Shown: positions 44,697 through 55,144 of the stretch, one piece after another
Numbering within the stretch: position 1 is the stretch's first letter
How the letters are laid out: each line of letters opens with the position of its first letter
NCBI RefSeq assembly: GCF_003074135.1
Contig: NZ_PPDK01000004.1
Coordinates: 83,191-147,190 of the forward strand
Length of the DNA stretch: 64,000 nt
Source of the DNA: Euzebya tangerina
Lineage (GTDB): Bacteria > Actinomycetota > Nitriliruptoria > Euzebyales > Euzebyaceae
Direction of reading: 5' to 3'
Made by a program: the position numbers and the translations under genes
Notes under the pieces: model-generated
What the model saw: only the letters and a program-made list of their open reading frames with translations
Databases searched by the model: none
Told to the model about the DNA's origin: nothing

Positions 44697-45901
44697 TGCA
44701 GAAGCTCCAGTCCTTGCGCGACCACGACGAGTTGGTCGAGCCCTGCCGACTCGGGCCCGTCGATCACGATCAGGGTGTCGACCTCGCCAGGGATCAGATA
44801 GGCCAGGTCGCCGTCGGTCGTGAGGATCGCGTCCTCGCCCGACACGCTCAACTCCTCGGTGGCGTCCCCGCGCAGCTGCTCGTACCGCTCGGCGGCGTCA
44901 TCGGAGCGGGTCGCGACCACGCTGTACTCCTCACCGTCGTCGGTGTCGAGGATCGTGGTCTGCTCGGTCACGGGATCGGTGTCGTCGCCGCTGGTCTGAC
45001 GCACCGTCGTGGTGCTCTCGGCCGTCCCGCTGGGCAGGCGACGGAGCTCGAAGAGCCGGGGCAGGTCGATGTCCGGCTGGTCCTGTGGCGGGGTGTCAGG
45101 CGGCGGGACTCCTCCAGGCTGGTCCTGCGGCGGCTGACCCTGCTCGCCTGATGGCGGGGTGGACTGCTCCTCCTGACCCTCCTCACCCGGCTCCGGTGGC
45201 TGGTCCTGCGCGCCCGGTTCCTGGCTGCCCGGTTCCTGATTGCCGGGCTCCTGGGCGCCCGGGTCCTGGCTGCCCGGGTCCTGCGACCCGGACGGAGCTT
45301 CCTCGGTCGGGTCGTCACCCGGTTCGGACCCCTCCGGAGCCTGCTCCCCGGCGGGCCCGTCGTCGGGGGCCGGTCCGGGGTTGTTCGGTTCCGGCTCGTC
45401 CTGGCCCGGCTGGCCCTGCTCCTGCTCGTCCTGGTTCTGCTCGTCCTGGTCCTGCTGGCCCTGGTCCTGCTGGCCCGGCTGGTCGGGGGCGGTCGAGGGC
45501 TGGAGCGGCGGGGGCGGTGGTGGGGCCTGGGACTGAGACTGCGGCGGATCATCCTGTGCGAGGGCGTCGTTCTCGTCGTCCAGCAGCAGCAGGGCCGCGG
45601 CGATGCCGAGCGCCACCAGCAACAGCACACCACCGATGGCCAGCGCGATCTGCTTCGCCGACACCGACGCATCGTCCTCGGGTGCCACGACCTCGGCGTC
45701 CACGCGGTTGCCGATGTTGGGCGTCTTCGGTGGCGGGACAGGACCGTACGGCGGTTCGTAGGGCAGGTCACGCCACGTCGGCGCGGTCAGGCTGACGGGG
45801 CCTGGGGTGCCGGCCGGTTGCCCGAACGGGTCCCCGGAGCCGAATGGCTCGGGACCAGACGACCCGGAGGCGCGCACCCCGAACTCAGCGTTGCGTGACA
45901 T
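44693..45901 (-). CDS. Single-pass membrane protein with Gln/Pro/Glu-rich repeats
   Basis: A 402-residue protein. A Pro-rich cytoplasmic region (about 1-80) is followed by one helix (about 85-110, ALAIGGVLLLVALGIAAALLLL). A highly repetitive exported region of about 170 residues contains QQDQ-type and GSQDPG/GAQEPG pentamers. A folded-looking C-terminal domain (about 290-402) has beta-rich segments. It is not a recognised family. The start at 45901 follows TACGGT by nine bases, with no Shine-Dalgarno site. It overlaps the MoxR gene by four bases and heads the operon, so it may be the envelope client or anchor of the MoxR system. Confidence 0.75.
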   Translation of the reverse strand: MSRNAEFGVRASGSSGPEPFGSGDPFGQPAGTPGPVSLTAPTWRDLPYEPPYGPVPPPKTPNIGNRVDAEVVAPEDDASVSAKQIALAIGGVLLLVALGIAAALLLLDDENDALAQDDPPQSQSQAPPPPPPLQPSTAPDQPGQQDQGQQDQDEQNQDEQEQGQPGQDEPEPNNPGPAPDDGPAGEQAPEGSEPGDDPTEEAPSGSQDPGSQDPGAQEPGNQEPGSQEPGAQDQPPEPGEEGQEEQSTPPSGEQGQPPQDQPGGVPPPDTPPQDQPDIDLPRLFELRRLPSGTAESTTTVRQTSGDDTDPVTEQTTILDTDDGEEYSVVATRSDDAAERYEQLRGDATEELSVSGEDAILTTDGDLAYLIPGEVDTLIVIDGPESAGLDQLVVVAQGLELLQ

Positions 45902-45997
45902 ACACCCGGGACCGTATCGGCGACGCGGTAAAGCGGGGGTCAAAGGTCGACGTAAGCCGGCTGCCGCTGGAGAACGGTGATGACACGCCAGACCCCG

Positions 45998-48040
<2,043 letters not shown>

Positions 48041-48201
48041 CTACGGAGGCGAGTGACACCTCGGCCGGGGCAGGTGACCATCAAGGATCGGTCAAGACTC
48101 ACAGCTCGGCGGCCGATGCGAGCAAGGCAAGGTTAGTATGCGGTCCAACCGGGTCAGAATGCCAGTTAGGACAGACAATACGGTCTCGGAGGTCGAGGGC
48201 A

Positions 48202-48354
48202 ATGGTCGAAGTGTTGTGGGTCAGCCTCTTCGGAGCCGCACTCGCCTGGCTGCAGTCGCGCAGCAACCTCGACGAGCAGACCGACATCAAGGTGCCGGTC
48301 GATGACGAGTGGACCCGCTGGGAAGAGGAGATCCACGACTGGAAGGACAGCTAG
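48202..48354 (+). CDS. Small protein (50 aa) with an N-terminal hydrophobic segment
   Basis: The protein has a hydrophobic N-terminus (VEVLWVSLFGAALAWLQ) and a charged, acidic and Trp-containing C-terminus (DDEWTRWEEEIHDW). GGAGG and GAGGG lie 5-15 bases upstream of ATG 48202, TACGGT is a possible -10 box at 48179-48184, and a strong hairpin follows 17 bases after the stop. These signals make it a credible short gene. I do not recognise a family. It could be a membrane-associated regulator of a neighbour, but nothing shows this. Confidence 0.6.
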   Translation: MVEVLWVSLFGAALAWLQSRSNLDEQTDIKVPVDDEWTRWEEEIHDWKDS

Positions 48355-48370
48355 TCCGTCCGGAGCCGAC

Positions 48371-48405
48371 GGGGCGGGCAGACCCGGTCTGAGCCCACCC
48401 GCCCC
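48371..48405. terminator. Bidirectional hairpin between convergent genes
   Basis: GGGGCGGG (48371-48378) pairs with CCCGCCCC (48398-48405), enclosing a second stem CAGAC/GTCTG. It lies between the small-protein stop and the stop of the convergent phosphoesterase gene, where a terminator is expected for both. No U tract is present. Confidence 0.6.
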
Positions 48406-48438
48406 TGCATCAGCGCGCGACCGTCACCTCACTCGTCA

Positions 48439-50472
48439 TCACTCGTCGTCGAGGATCCCCTCGCGGAACCCCCAGGGCGGGAGTTCCTCGACGATCTCGA
48501 ACGTGAACGTCTGCCGCATCTCCCCCGCGTAGGGGTCGGCGGCCACGACCTCGGCCGTGTGGACGCCCACCGGCAATCCTGACATCGGGTAGGCCCACAG
48601 GTGCGGTGACTGGTCGGTGCCGGCGTCCTCGGGACGAGGATCAGCAGGGCCGAACTGTGCCCCCTGGAACCGTTCGTACCCTTGGGCCCGTGGGTCTCCG
48701 GACGTCGAGACGAAGGCGTGTCGGGCCACCTGCAACTGCCGGACCATCGCGTAGGGGTCGGCGTAGGCCAGTCCTTCGAGGATGCCCTCGCCCGCGCCCG
48801 GTTGGGTCAGGGTCATCGGCTGGGGTGGGCCGTCGTTGATCGACACCGTGACCTCGGCGTCCCGGGTGGCGTTGTAGATGTTGGCGGTCATCGTGGAGGT
48901 GTCGAGGTCGGCCGCCGGCACCACGTCGGGGTCTCCGAGGTCGTTGATGTTGACCGGTGGCACGTCGTTGTTGTCACCGTCGAACTCCCGGAGCGCGGTT
49001 GCCCAGTCCCGGAAGGTCGGGGTGTTGAGGGCGATGCCCATGCTCTGGCCATCGTCCAGCGTGGTGGCGTCGAAGGTCGAGGTGTACGTCGGCCCGTCGA
49101 AGCTGAACGTGGAGTAGCCGCCTGGTGTCCCGTTGCGGGCAAAGCCCATGGGAATCCCGTCGGCGTCGAGGTCACCGCCCCACCACGCACCGGAGCCGGC
49201 GCCGGCGACGACGTGGGGGAAGGGGATCGCGGTGACACCCACGGTGTCCTGCCAGCCGGCGAAGGACGTGCCGGGGCTCATGTGCTCCAGCGTGTGGGTG
49301 TGTCCGGAGATGGACAGAGCCGGCCGACCCTCGAGCAGCGCGTACAGCTCGGCCACGTCGTCGGTCTGGTGCTTCGTGGCCTCGGAGTCGATGAACGACA
49401 CCAGGGGGATGTGGGTGGCGATCACGACGAGCTTCTCTGGCGGCACCGTGGCGAGGTCAGCAGCCAGCCAGGCCATCTGCTCCTCCCCGATCACACCGTT
49501 GTAGTCAGGGTGGTCGGCAGGGTCGTCACAGAAGTCGCGCGTGCCGTCGGGGTTGTCCTCGGGTGTACAGGGATACCGCACGTTGTCCAGCCCGACGAAG
49601 TGCACGGCGCCGATGTCGAAGGAGTAGTACGACGGGCCGATCTCCCGACGGTAGGTGTCCGTGGAGTGCGCATCGCTGTCGGCGTCGAAGTCGAGGTCGT
49701 GGTTGCCGGGGACGGCGCGGACGGGAACGCCGGCCTGGCCCATGATCTGCCGGAACCGCGGATAGAGGCCGAGGTCGTCACCCATCAGGTCGCCCAGCAG
49801 GAGGGCACCGCACGCACTCAGGTCCTCGCGTGCGGCCAGGTCCTCGACGATGCCGTCCCGCAGATAGGACAGCTCACGGTGTGAGTAGGTCTGCGTGTCG
49901 CCGATCACCGCGCAGTTGAAGGCCGTCTCGACCGGCGAGGTGACCATCGGGAAGTTCACGGCCGTCGGGAGCGGTCCGCTGGGAGGCAGCCCCTCGAAGC
50001 GCAGGTCCGGTGATCCCAGAGGAACGTGGTGGTAGTGGAACTGGGGGAAGTTGTGCTCGTCGACGGGCACTTCGTAGCCGGCGGGCTTGGTGACGAACAG
50101 GGTCATGTTGTCGAAGGCGGGCAGCTCGTAGCGACCCTGAGCGTCGGTCAGGACCACGTCGCGGCCATTGGACACCGCGACGTTCGGCACCCCCGGCTCA
50201 CGGCGGTCACGCCGGCTGTTGGTGTTCTGGTCGTCGAAGACCGCGCCCAGGATGGTCTCGGTATCGGTGTCGTCAGGTGCCTCGGCGAGTTCGGCCAGGG
50301 GGCTGTCGGAGGCCAGTGGGGTGCGGATCACCTCGACCTCTCCGACATAGGTGGGGTCACGATCGGCGCTGGCCGGTGCGGCCAGGAGCGCGAGGGTCGC
50401 GACGAGGACGAGGGCAGTGCTGGCGGCGACAGCACGGCCGGTCGGGGTCACGCGGTTCGGGACGAACCTCAT
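48439..50472 (-). CDS. Secreted calcineurin-like metallophosphoesterase
   Basis: A 677-residue exported protein with a signal peptide (about 1-40, ending ASA), an N-terminal carboxypeptidase-regulatory-like beta domain (VFDDQNTNSRRDRREPGVPNVAVSNG), the calcineurin-type catalytic domain (metal-binding VIGDTQ, LLLGDLMGDD, VPGNHDLDF, THIPL, SGHTHTLEH), and a C-terminal beta domain of the MetallophosC type. The dimetal-site residues appear complete. Substrates may be phosphodiesters or nucleotides in the medium. GAGGAG precedes ATG 50472. It is monocistronic. Confidence 0.9.
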   Translation of the reverse strand: MRFVPNRVTPTGRAVAASTALVLVATLALLAAPASADRDPTYVGEVEVIRTPLASDSPLAELAEAPDDTDTETILGAVFDDQNTNSRRDRREPGVPNVAVSNGRDVVLTDAQGRYELPAFDNMTLFVTKPAGYEVPVDEHNFPQFHYHHVPLGSPDLRFEGLPPSGPLPTAVNFPMVTSPVETAFNCAVIGDTQTYSHRELSYLRDGIVEDLAAREDLSACGALLLGDLMGDDLGLYPRFRQIMGQAGVPVRAVPGNHDLDFDADSDAHSTDTYRREIGPSYYSFDIGAVHFVGLDNVRYPCTPEDNPDGTRDFCDDPADHPDYNGVIGEEQMAWLAADLATVPPEKLVVIATHIPLVSFIDSEATKHQTDDVAELYALLEGRPALSISGHTHTLEHMSPGTSFAGWQDTVGVTAIPFPHVVAGAGSGAWWGGDLDADGIPMGFARNGTPGGYSTFSFDGPTYTSTFDATTLDDGQSMGIALNTPTFRDWATALREFDGDNNDVPPVNINDLGDPDVVPAADLDTSTMTANIYNATRDAEVTVSINDGPPQPMTLTQPGAGEGILEGLAYADPYAMVRQLQVARHAFVSTSGDPRAQGYERFQGAQFGPADPRPEDAGTDQSPHLWAYPMSGLPVGVHTAEVVAADPYAGEMRQTFTFEIVEELPPWGFREGILDDE

Positions 50473-50761
50473 GATGGGTCTCCTCTCAATCGGCGGAGCA
50501 GAACGCGGGGAGCAGCTCCCCGGTTCGGCGGTCGGCGGCGGACCGACCGGTCGGCACGATCGCGACTGCTGTTGGCCGTGACGCCAGCGCTGACCGGACA
50601 GCGAGCAATGGGCTGATGAACTCCTGTGAAACGCGCTGGCCACGCCCCAGTCCAGCCGCGTCGTCCCGTGTGGCGGCAACCTGCTCGTCGCCTGGCGGAC
50701 CGCAAGTCGCCAGCCGTCCGACAGCCGGGGGTTGCCCAGCAGGCCTACGGTCGATCGGGTC

Positions 50762-52231
50762 GTGCGCCGCCTCATGACCACCCTGCTCCTCGCTGCCGTG
50801 CTGCTCCTGGTCGCCTTGGTGAGCACTGCAGCTGCCCATCCGCTGGGAACCCTGACGGTCAGCACCCACACCGGGCTCGTGGTGGCTCCGACCACGGTCG
50901 CCGTCGACTTCGTCGTGGACCTGGCGGAGGTCCCCACCCTGCAAGCCCGCGAGTTCGCCGACGCCGACGGGGACGGCGCGGTCTCGTCAGACGAGCGGCA
51001 CGGATACGCCGAACAGGGCTGCGAGCGGTGGGCTCAGGAGTTGGACGTCGCAGAGGACGCAGACCCGATCCACCTGCGCGTCGCTGACGTCCGATCTGCG
51101 ACCATCCCCGGTGAGAGCGGCCTGTCCACGCTGAGGATCGAGTGCGTCCTCTCAGGTGACCGGCCGACCCGAGCGGGCGCCGACGAGGCCGACCTCCTGA
51201 CCGTCGTGGACCGCACCTTCCCGGACCGCTTGGGGTGGCGCGAGATCGTCGCCACCGGGGATGGCACCGAGGTGGTCGACAGCACCGTGTCCCCCGTCAG
51301 CCGCAGCAGCGTCCTGACCACCTATCCCGAGGAGTTGCTGGACGATCCACCGGACGTGCGTCGAGCGCGACTCCGCGTTCGGGATGGCGGAGGTTCCCTG
51401 CCAGGCCAGGACGCGCCGGCGACCACGCGGATGCTCGGGACGACAGGGATTCTCGCATCGTTGGAGGCGGTCGTCGCGACCCAGGTCCAGGCCACGGGCC
51501 TTGGCGTGGTCGCCCTGCTGGCCGCGTTGGCGCTCGGCGGGGTCCACGCGCTGGCCCCGGGGCACGGCAAGGCACTCATCGGTGCCTATCTCGTCGGGCA
51601 GCGCGGCCGACTGCGTGATGCGCTCGCACTGGCGGGAGTCGTCGCCGCCACCCACACCGCCGGCGTCGTCGTGCTGGGGGCGGCGCTGTGGACGGCCGCG
51701 GTCACAGCTCCGGAGCGCCTCTACCCGTGGTTGGGTGCCGGCAGCGGGGTCGTCATCGCCGCCGTCGGCGTGGTGATGCTGCGCCGTGCCAGACGCTCCG
51801 GTCACAGCCACAATCGCGGGCCCGTCCACGATCACGCACACGACGACGCGTCTGACCGGGGGCACCGACCGGCCACCCCCGATGACCACCCGACAACGGT
51901 CGGGCTTCCGACCCGAACCATGGTTGCCATGGGATTTGCAGGTGGGGTGGTCCCGACACCCTCCGCGGTCCTCGTGGTGCTGAGCGCCATGGCACTGGGT
52001 CGCCTGTGGGTCGGCATCGTGCTGGTCCTGGCGTACGGCCTCGGGATGGCGGCCGTCCTCGTCGGGTTCGGCGCCGCGCTCGCCACGGGCCGGGATCACC
52101 TGCGTCGCACCGGACTCCTGAGGGCCTCCGCCCGACTCCACCGGCTCAGCCACGCGTTGCCGAGCATCACCGCAGCCGTCGTCGTCGGCGCAGGTGCACT
52201 CGTGGTCGTGCGGTCACTGGCGACGCTCTGA
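50762..52231 (+). CDS. Nickel/cobalt transporter-like (NicO/RcnA-type) membrane protein
   Basis: A 489-residue protein with a signal-like N-terminus (LLLAAVLLLVALVSTAAAH), an exported region of about 190 residues with an EF-hand-like DADGDGAVSSDE, then about six membrane helices. The first holds GGVHALAPGHGKALIGAYLVG, the metal-transport signature of NicO proteins. A His-rich loop (about 365-400, HSHNRGPVHDHAHDD) follows the third helix. It probably exports or imports Ni2+ or Co2+. GTG 50762 is chosen to give an Arg-rich signal N-region; ATG 50774 and TTG 50732 are alternatives. Confidence 0.83.
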   Translation: MRRLMTTLLLAAVLLLVALVSTAAAHPLGTLTVSTHTGLVVAPTTVAVDFVVDLAEVPTLQAREFADADGDGAVSSDERHGYAEQGCERWAQELDVAEDADPIHLRVADVRSATIPGESGLSTLRIECVLSGDRPTRAGADEADLLTVVDRTFPDRLGWREIVATGDGTEVVDSTVSPVSRSSVLTTYPEELLDDPPDVRRARLRVRDGGGSLPGQDAPATTRMLGTTGILASLEAVVATQVQATGLGVVALLAALALGGVHALAPGHGKALIGAYLVGQRGRLRDALALAGVVAATHTAGVVVLGAALWTAAVTAPERLYPWLGAGSGVVIAAVGVVMLRRARRSGHSHNRGPVHDHAHDDASDRGHRPATPDDHPTTVGLPTRTMVAMGFAGGVVPTPSAVLVVLSAMALGRLWVGIVLVLAYGLGMAAVLVGFGAALATGRDHLRRTGLLRASARLHRLSHALPSITAAVVVGAGALVVVRSLATL

Positions 52232-52242
52232 CCGCCCGCCGC

Positions 52243-53184
52243 TCAGCCCAGCTCGGCGTAGTCGACGCCCGTCGTCTCGACGCTGATCTCCCACAGGCGC
52301 TTGGCGTCCGCGGTGTTCAGCCCCTTCGGATTGATCCGGGCCTCGCCGACCGGTCCGCGCATCTCCTGGAAGCCCTGTGGTCCCCAGTAGGACCCGCCTG
52401 CAACATCACCGACGGCCGCGTAGATCTGCGGGAGCGCCCCGTCTGCCACGTCCATCGCGACCAGCGGATTGAGGACTCGCATGCTGACGGAAGCCACCTT
52501 GTGGAACAGGCCCCCTCCGGGCATCCGGACGCCGCTTGACTGCAGGTTGGTCGCCGTGTATCCCGGGTGTGCCGCCACGCTGGAGGCTCCGACCCCGGCG
52601 TCTTCGAAGCGCCGCTGGAGCTCCTGGGCGAACAGCATGTTGGCCAACTTGGAGCGACCGTACTGGGCGCTGGTGTCGTAGTCGTCGCCCTGCTGCTGGT
52701 GGAGGTCGGAGAAGTCCATCGTCCCCATGTGGTGCGCGCCGGAGGAGACGGTGACGACCCGCGCGTCGTCGGCCTTCAGGAGCGGGCCCAGCAGGAGACC
52801 CGTGAGCGCGAAGTGCCCGAAGTGGTTGGTGCCGAGCTGCAGTTCCAGGCCGTCGGCCGTCGTGGCCTCGGGCGTCATCATGATGCCGGCGTTGTTCACC
52901 AGGATGTCGATCTCGCCGTGCCGGTCTGCGATCGTGGTGGCGGCGTCGCGGACGCTCGAGAGATCGGCCAGGTCGAGCTCGACGAACTCGATCTTGGCCT
53001 GCCGGTTGCGCGGCAGGATCGTGGCTGCGGCCTCGTCGTACTTCGCCTGGGAGCGTGCGGTCATCACGACCGTCGCGGCGGCGCCGGCCAGGGCTGTGGC
53101 AGTCTCCAGGCCCAGACCCGAGTTGGCCCCGGTCACGACCGCCGTGGTGCCGGTGAGGTCGGGCATGTCATCAAGGGTGAACAT
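52243..53184 (-). CDS. SDR-family oxidoreductase (retinol dehydrogenase-like)
   Basis: A 313-residue short-chain dehydrogenase with TGANSGLG (about 16-23), NNAGIMM, catalytic Ser in VTVSSGAHH, and YGRSK. The longer C-terminus and LGTNHFGHFALTGLLL match the WW-oxidoreductase/retinol-dehydrogenase-like group frequent in actinobacteria. The substrate is unknown. ATG 53184 lacks a clear ribosome site, and the frame is open a further 21 codons; the start is therefore uncertain. It is convergent with the transporter gene and downstream of mnmA. Confidence 0.87.
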   Translation of the reverse strand: MFTLDDMPDLTGTTAVVTGANSGLGLETATALAGAAATVVMTARSQAKYDEAAATILPRNRQAKIEFVELDLADLSSVRDAATTIADRHGEIDILVNNAGIMMTPEATTADGLELQLGTNHFGHFALTGLLLGPLLKADDARVVTVSSGAHHMGTMDFSDLHQQQGDDYDTSAQYGRSKLANMLFAQELQRRFEDAGVGASSVAAHPGYTATNLQSSGVRMPGGGLFHKVASVSMRVLNPLVAMDVADGALPQIYAAVGDVAGGSYWGPQGFQEMRGPVGEARINPKGLNTADAKRLWEISVETTGVDYAELG

Positions 53185-53248
53185 GGTGGGAGCATGGCCT
53201 CGCAGGGGCGGGGTGAAACGCCGTCCTGCCATCGTGCACCATGTCACC

Positions 53249-54316
53249 TCAGGGCGACGTCGCCGCGATCGTGCCGCCCCCCAAGCACTCGTCGCCCTCG
53301 TAGACCGCCAGCGCCTGGCCGGGGGCCACCCCCGAGGGACGGTCGCCGGTGAACGTAACCTCGAGCCCGCGCTGGGAGGTCTGGTCCAGCCGCACCGGTA
53401 GCGGGTTTCCGTGGTACCGGACCTGTGCTGTGAGGTGCGCCTCGGCGTCGGGCCACCGCCCCTGCGTCCACGTGACCCCCTCGACCTGGACCAACTCCAC
53501 GGCGAGATCCTCCCGCCGGCCGACGGTCACGGTGGAGCCCGAGATGCCGGTCACGAAGCGTGGCTGGTCCAACCCGCTGATCCCCAGGCCCTTGCGCTGG
53601 CCGATGGTGAACCGGTAGGCCCCCTCGTGCTCGCCGAGGACGGTGCCGTCGTGGTCGACGACCTCCCCCGCCCGCGATCCGAGTCGGGCCGAGAGGAAGC
53701 CAGCCGTGTCGCCGGAGGGGATGAAGCAGATGTCGTGGCTGTCGGGCTTGGTGGCGGTGATCAGGCCCCGGTCGGCCGCCATTGCGCGGAGATCCGCCTT
53801 GACGATCGCGCCCACGGGGAAGGCGGAGTGCCGCAGCTGCTTCTGCGTTGCCATGTACAGCACGTAGGTCTGGTCCTTGCCGGGGTCGGCCGGACGCATC
53901 AGGTGGACCATCCCGTCCTCGCCCCGGATCAGCCGGACGTGATGCCCGGTCGCCAGCTGGTCGAAGCCGGCGGCAAGGGCTCGCTCCATCAGCGCGGTGT
54001 ACTTCACCCGCTCGTTGCACCGGACGCAGGGGTTGGGCGTCCGGCCAGCCGCGTAGGTGGTGACGAAGTCGTCGACCACACGCTCCTGGAACGTGGCGGC
54101 GAAGTCCCACACGTAGAAGGGGATGCCGAGGAGGTCTGCCACGCGACGGGCATCCCGCGCGTCATCCAGGGTGCAGCAGCCCTTGCCGGGCAGACCGGAA
54201 GGCGTGTCAGCCATCTTGAGGTGCACACCCGTGACGTCGTGCCCCTCCTCGACGAGGAGCGCAGCGGCCATGGATGAGTCCACCCCACCTGACATCGCCA
54301 CCATGATCCGAGCCAT
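53249..54316 (-). CDS. mnmA: tRNA-specific 2-thiouridylase
   Basis: MnmA thiolates U34 of Lys, Glu and Gln tRNAs using sulfur from a cysteine desulfurase. The 355-residue protein has the PP-loop SGGVDSS (9-15), Cys 97 in NPCVRCN, and Cys 197 in SHDICFIP, the two residues that carry persulfide/disulfide. TAGCGT lies seven bases before ATG 54316, with no Shine-Dalgarno site, which indicates a leaderless mRNA. The longer open frame upstream runs antisense into other sequence. The cysteine desulfurase gene 2.3 kb away is a likely sulfur donor. Confidence 0.95.
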   Translation of the reverse strand: MARIMVAMSGGVDSSMAAALLVEEGHDVTGVHLKMADTPSGLPGKGCCTLDDARDARRVADLLGIPFYVWDFAATFQERVVDDFVTTYAAGRTPNPCVRCNERVKYTALMERALAAGFDQLATGHHVRLIRGEDGMVHLMRPADPGKDQTYVLYMATQKQLRHSAFPVGAIVKADLRAMAADRGLITATKPDSHDICFIPSGDTAGFLSARLGSRAGEVVDHDGTVLGEHEGAYRFTIGQRKGLGISGLDQPRFVTGISGSTVTVGRREDLAVELVQVEGVTWTQGRWPDAEAHLTAQVRYHGNPLPVRLDQTSQRGLEVTFTGDRPSGVAPGQALAVYEGDECLGGGTIAATSP

Positions 54317-54323
54317 CACGGCG

Positions 54324-54329
54324 ACGCTA
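54324..54329 (-). promoter_or_regulatory. -10 box for leaderless mnmA transcript
   Basis: TAGCGT, then CGCCGTG, then ATG on the minus strand. The -10 sequence and seven-base spacing are identical to gatC. Confidence 0.55.
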
Positions 54330-54339
54330 CCGGCCACGC

Positions 54340-55008
54340 TCAATTGGTGCTGTGGGCGAGGTAGGCCAGGACAGCGGCCACGCGTCGATTCAGATGCTCG
54401 ACATCGCGCAAACCCAACTTGCCGAAGATGGCGTTGCAGTGCTTCTCCACGGTGCGCTCGGACACGACGAGCCCGTCGGCGATGGCCGAGTTGTCTCGTC
54501 CGGTGGCCATGTGAGCGAGGACCTCGGCCTCTCGCGGCGTGAGGCCGGCGAGCGTCGCGGCGCGCCGTCGATGGCGCGCTTGGATCATGGCGTCGAGCAC
54601 GCGCGGACCGAGGACGGACCGGCCTTCGTGGACCTCCCGAACGGTCCTGAGCAAGTCCTCGCCGCTCTGGAGATGATCGCGCAGGACGTAGGCCTTGCCT
54701 CCAGCCCCGCCACTGAGGAAGCCGAAGACGGACTCGGGGTCGTGCCCCTGTGCCAGGACGACGATGCCGATCGAGGAGTCCGGGGCGCCCAGATCGCACG
54801 CCGAGAAGGTGGCAGCCGAGTCGGGGCCGACACCGTCGACGTCGAGGACGATCACGTCGGGGCCATGCCGCCTGACCAACTGCTCCGCCTCTTGTAACGA
54901 ACCCGCCTCCCCACGCAAGACGACGTCGTCAGCTTCGGCCAGCACGGTCCGCAGACCCTCGGCCAGCAAGAACTCGCCCTGCATGACCACAACGCCAATC
55001 GGTTCCAT
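54340..55008 (-). CDS. LuxR/NarL-family response regulator with a degenerate receiver domain
   Basis: A 222-residue DNA-binding regulator. The receiver domain (about 4-120) keeps the phospho-acceptor position (Asp 56, in VIVLDVDG), but the acidic pair that binds Mg2+ is replaced by Gln10-Gly11, and the conserved Lys of LLKD is Arg (VLRD). The C-terminal LuxR HTH is intact (LTPREAEVLAHMATG, then VSERTVEKHCNAIFGKLG). No histidine kinase is nearby. AGGGGA lies six bases before ATG 55008. It is divergent from the cysteine-rich precursor gene across 136 bases with two inverted repeats, so it probably controls that gene and itself. Confidence 0.88.
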   Translation of the reverse strand: MEPIGVVVMQGEFLLAEGLRTVLAEADDVVLRGEAGSLQEAEQLVRRHGPDVIVLDVDGVGPDSAATFSACDLGAPDSSIGIVVLAQGHDPESVFGFLSGGAGGKAYVLRDHLQSGEDLLRTVREVHEGRSVLGPRVLDAMIQARHRRRAATLAGLTPREAEVLAHMATGRDNSAIADGLVVSERTVEKHCNAIFGKLGLRDVEHLNRRVAAVLAYLAHSTN

Positions 55009-55026
55009 CCCGTATCCCCTAGACCC

Positions 55027-55046
55027 TGGTGGTGTCAGCACCACCA
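55027..55046. promoter_or_regulatory. Inverted repeat upstream of the LuxR gene
   Basis: TGGTGGTGTCAGCACCACCA is a perfect inverted repeat (8-bp arms, 4-bp centre), 19 bases before the regulator start. It may be an autoregulatory operator or an RNA hairpin in the leader. Confidence 0.5.
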
Positions 55047-55097
55047 CTGAAAGTTGCTGGCCACCCCTGTCGACAGTAACTAGTCATTCGCGGACCA

Positions 55098-55114
55098 TTC
55101 GGACTGTATCCGAA
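55098..55114. promoter_or_regulatory. Inverted repeat upstream of the cysteine-rich precursor gene
   Basis: TTCGGACTGTATCCGAA has 6-bp arms and a 5-bp centre and ends 30 bases before ATG 55145, where a promoter is expected. It is a candidate operator for the divergent LuxR regulator. Confidence 0.5.
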
Positions 55115-55144
55115 CGCCCGATCATTCGTAAGGAGATCCGCGAG

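Noticed and set aside
44693..45795. Opposite-strand open frame over the Q/P-repeat membrane protein
   Set aside because: It is a mirror of the repetitive coding sequence; the minus-strand gene has a membrane helix, operon overlap and a folded C-terminal domain.
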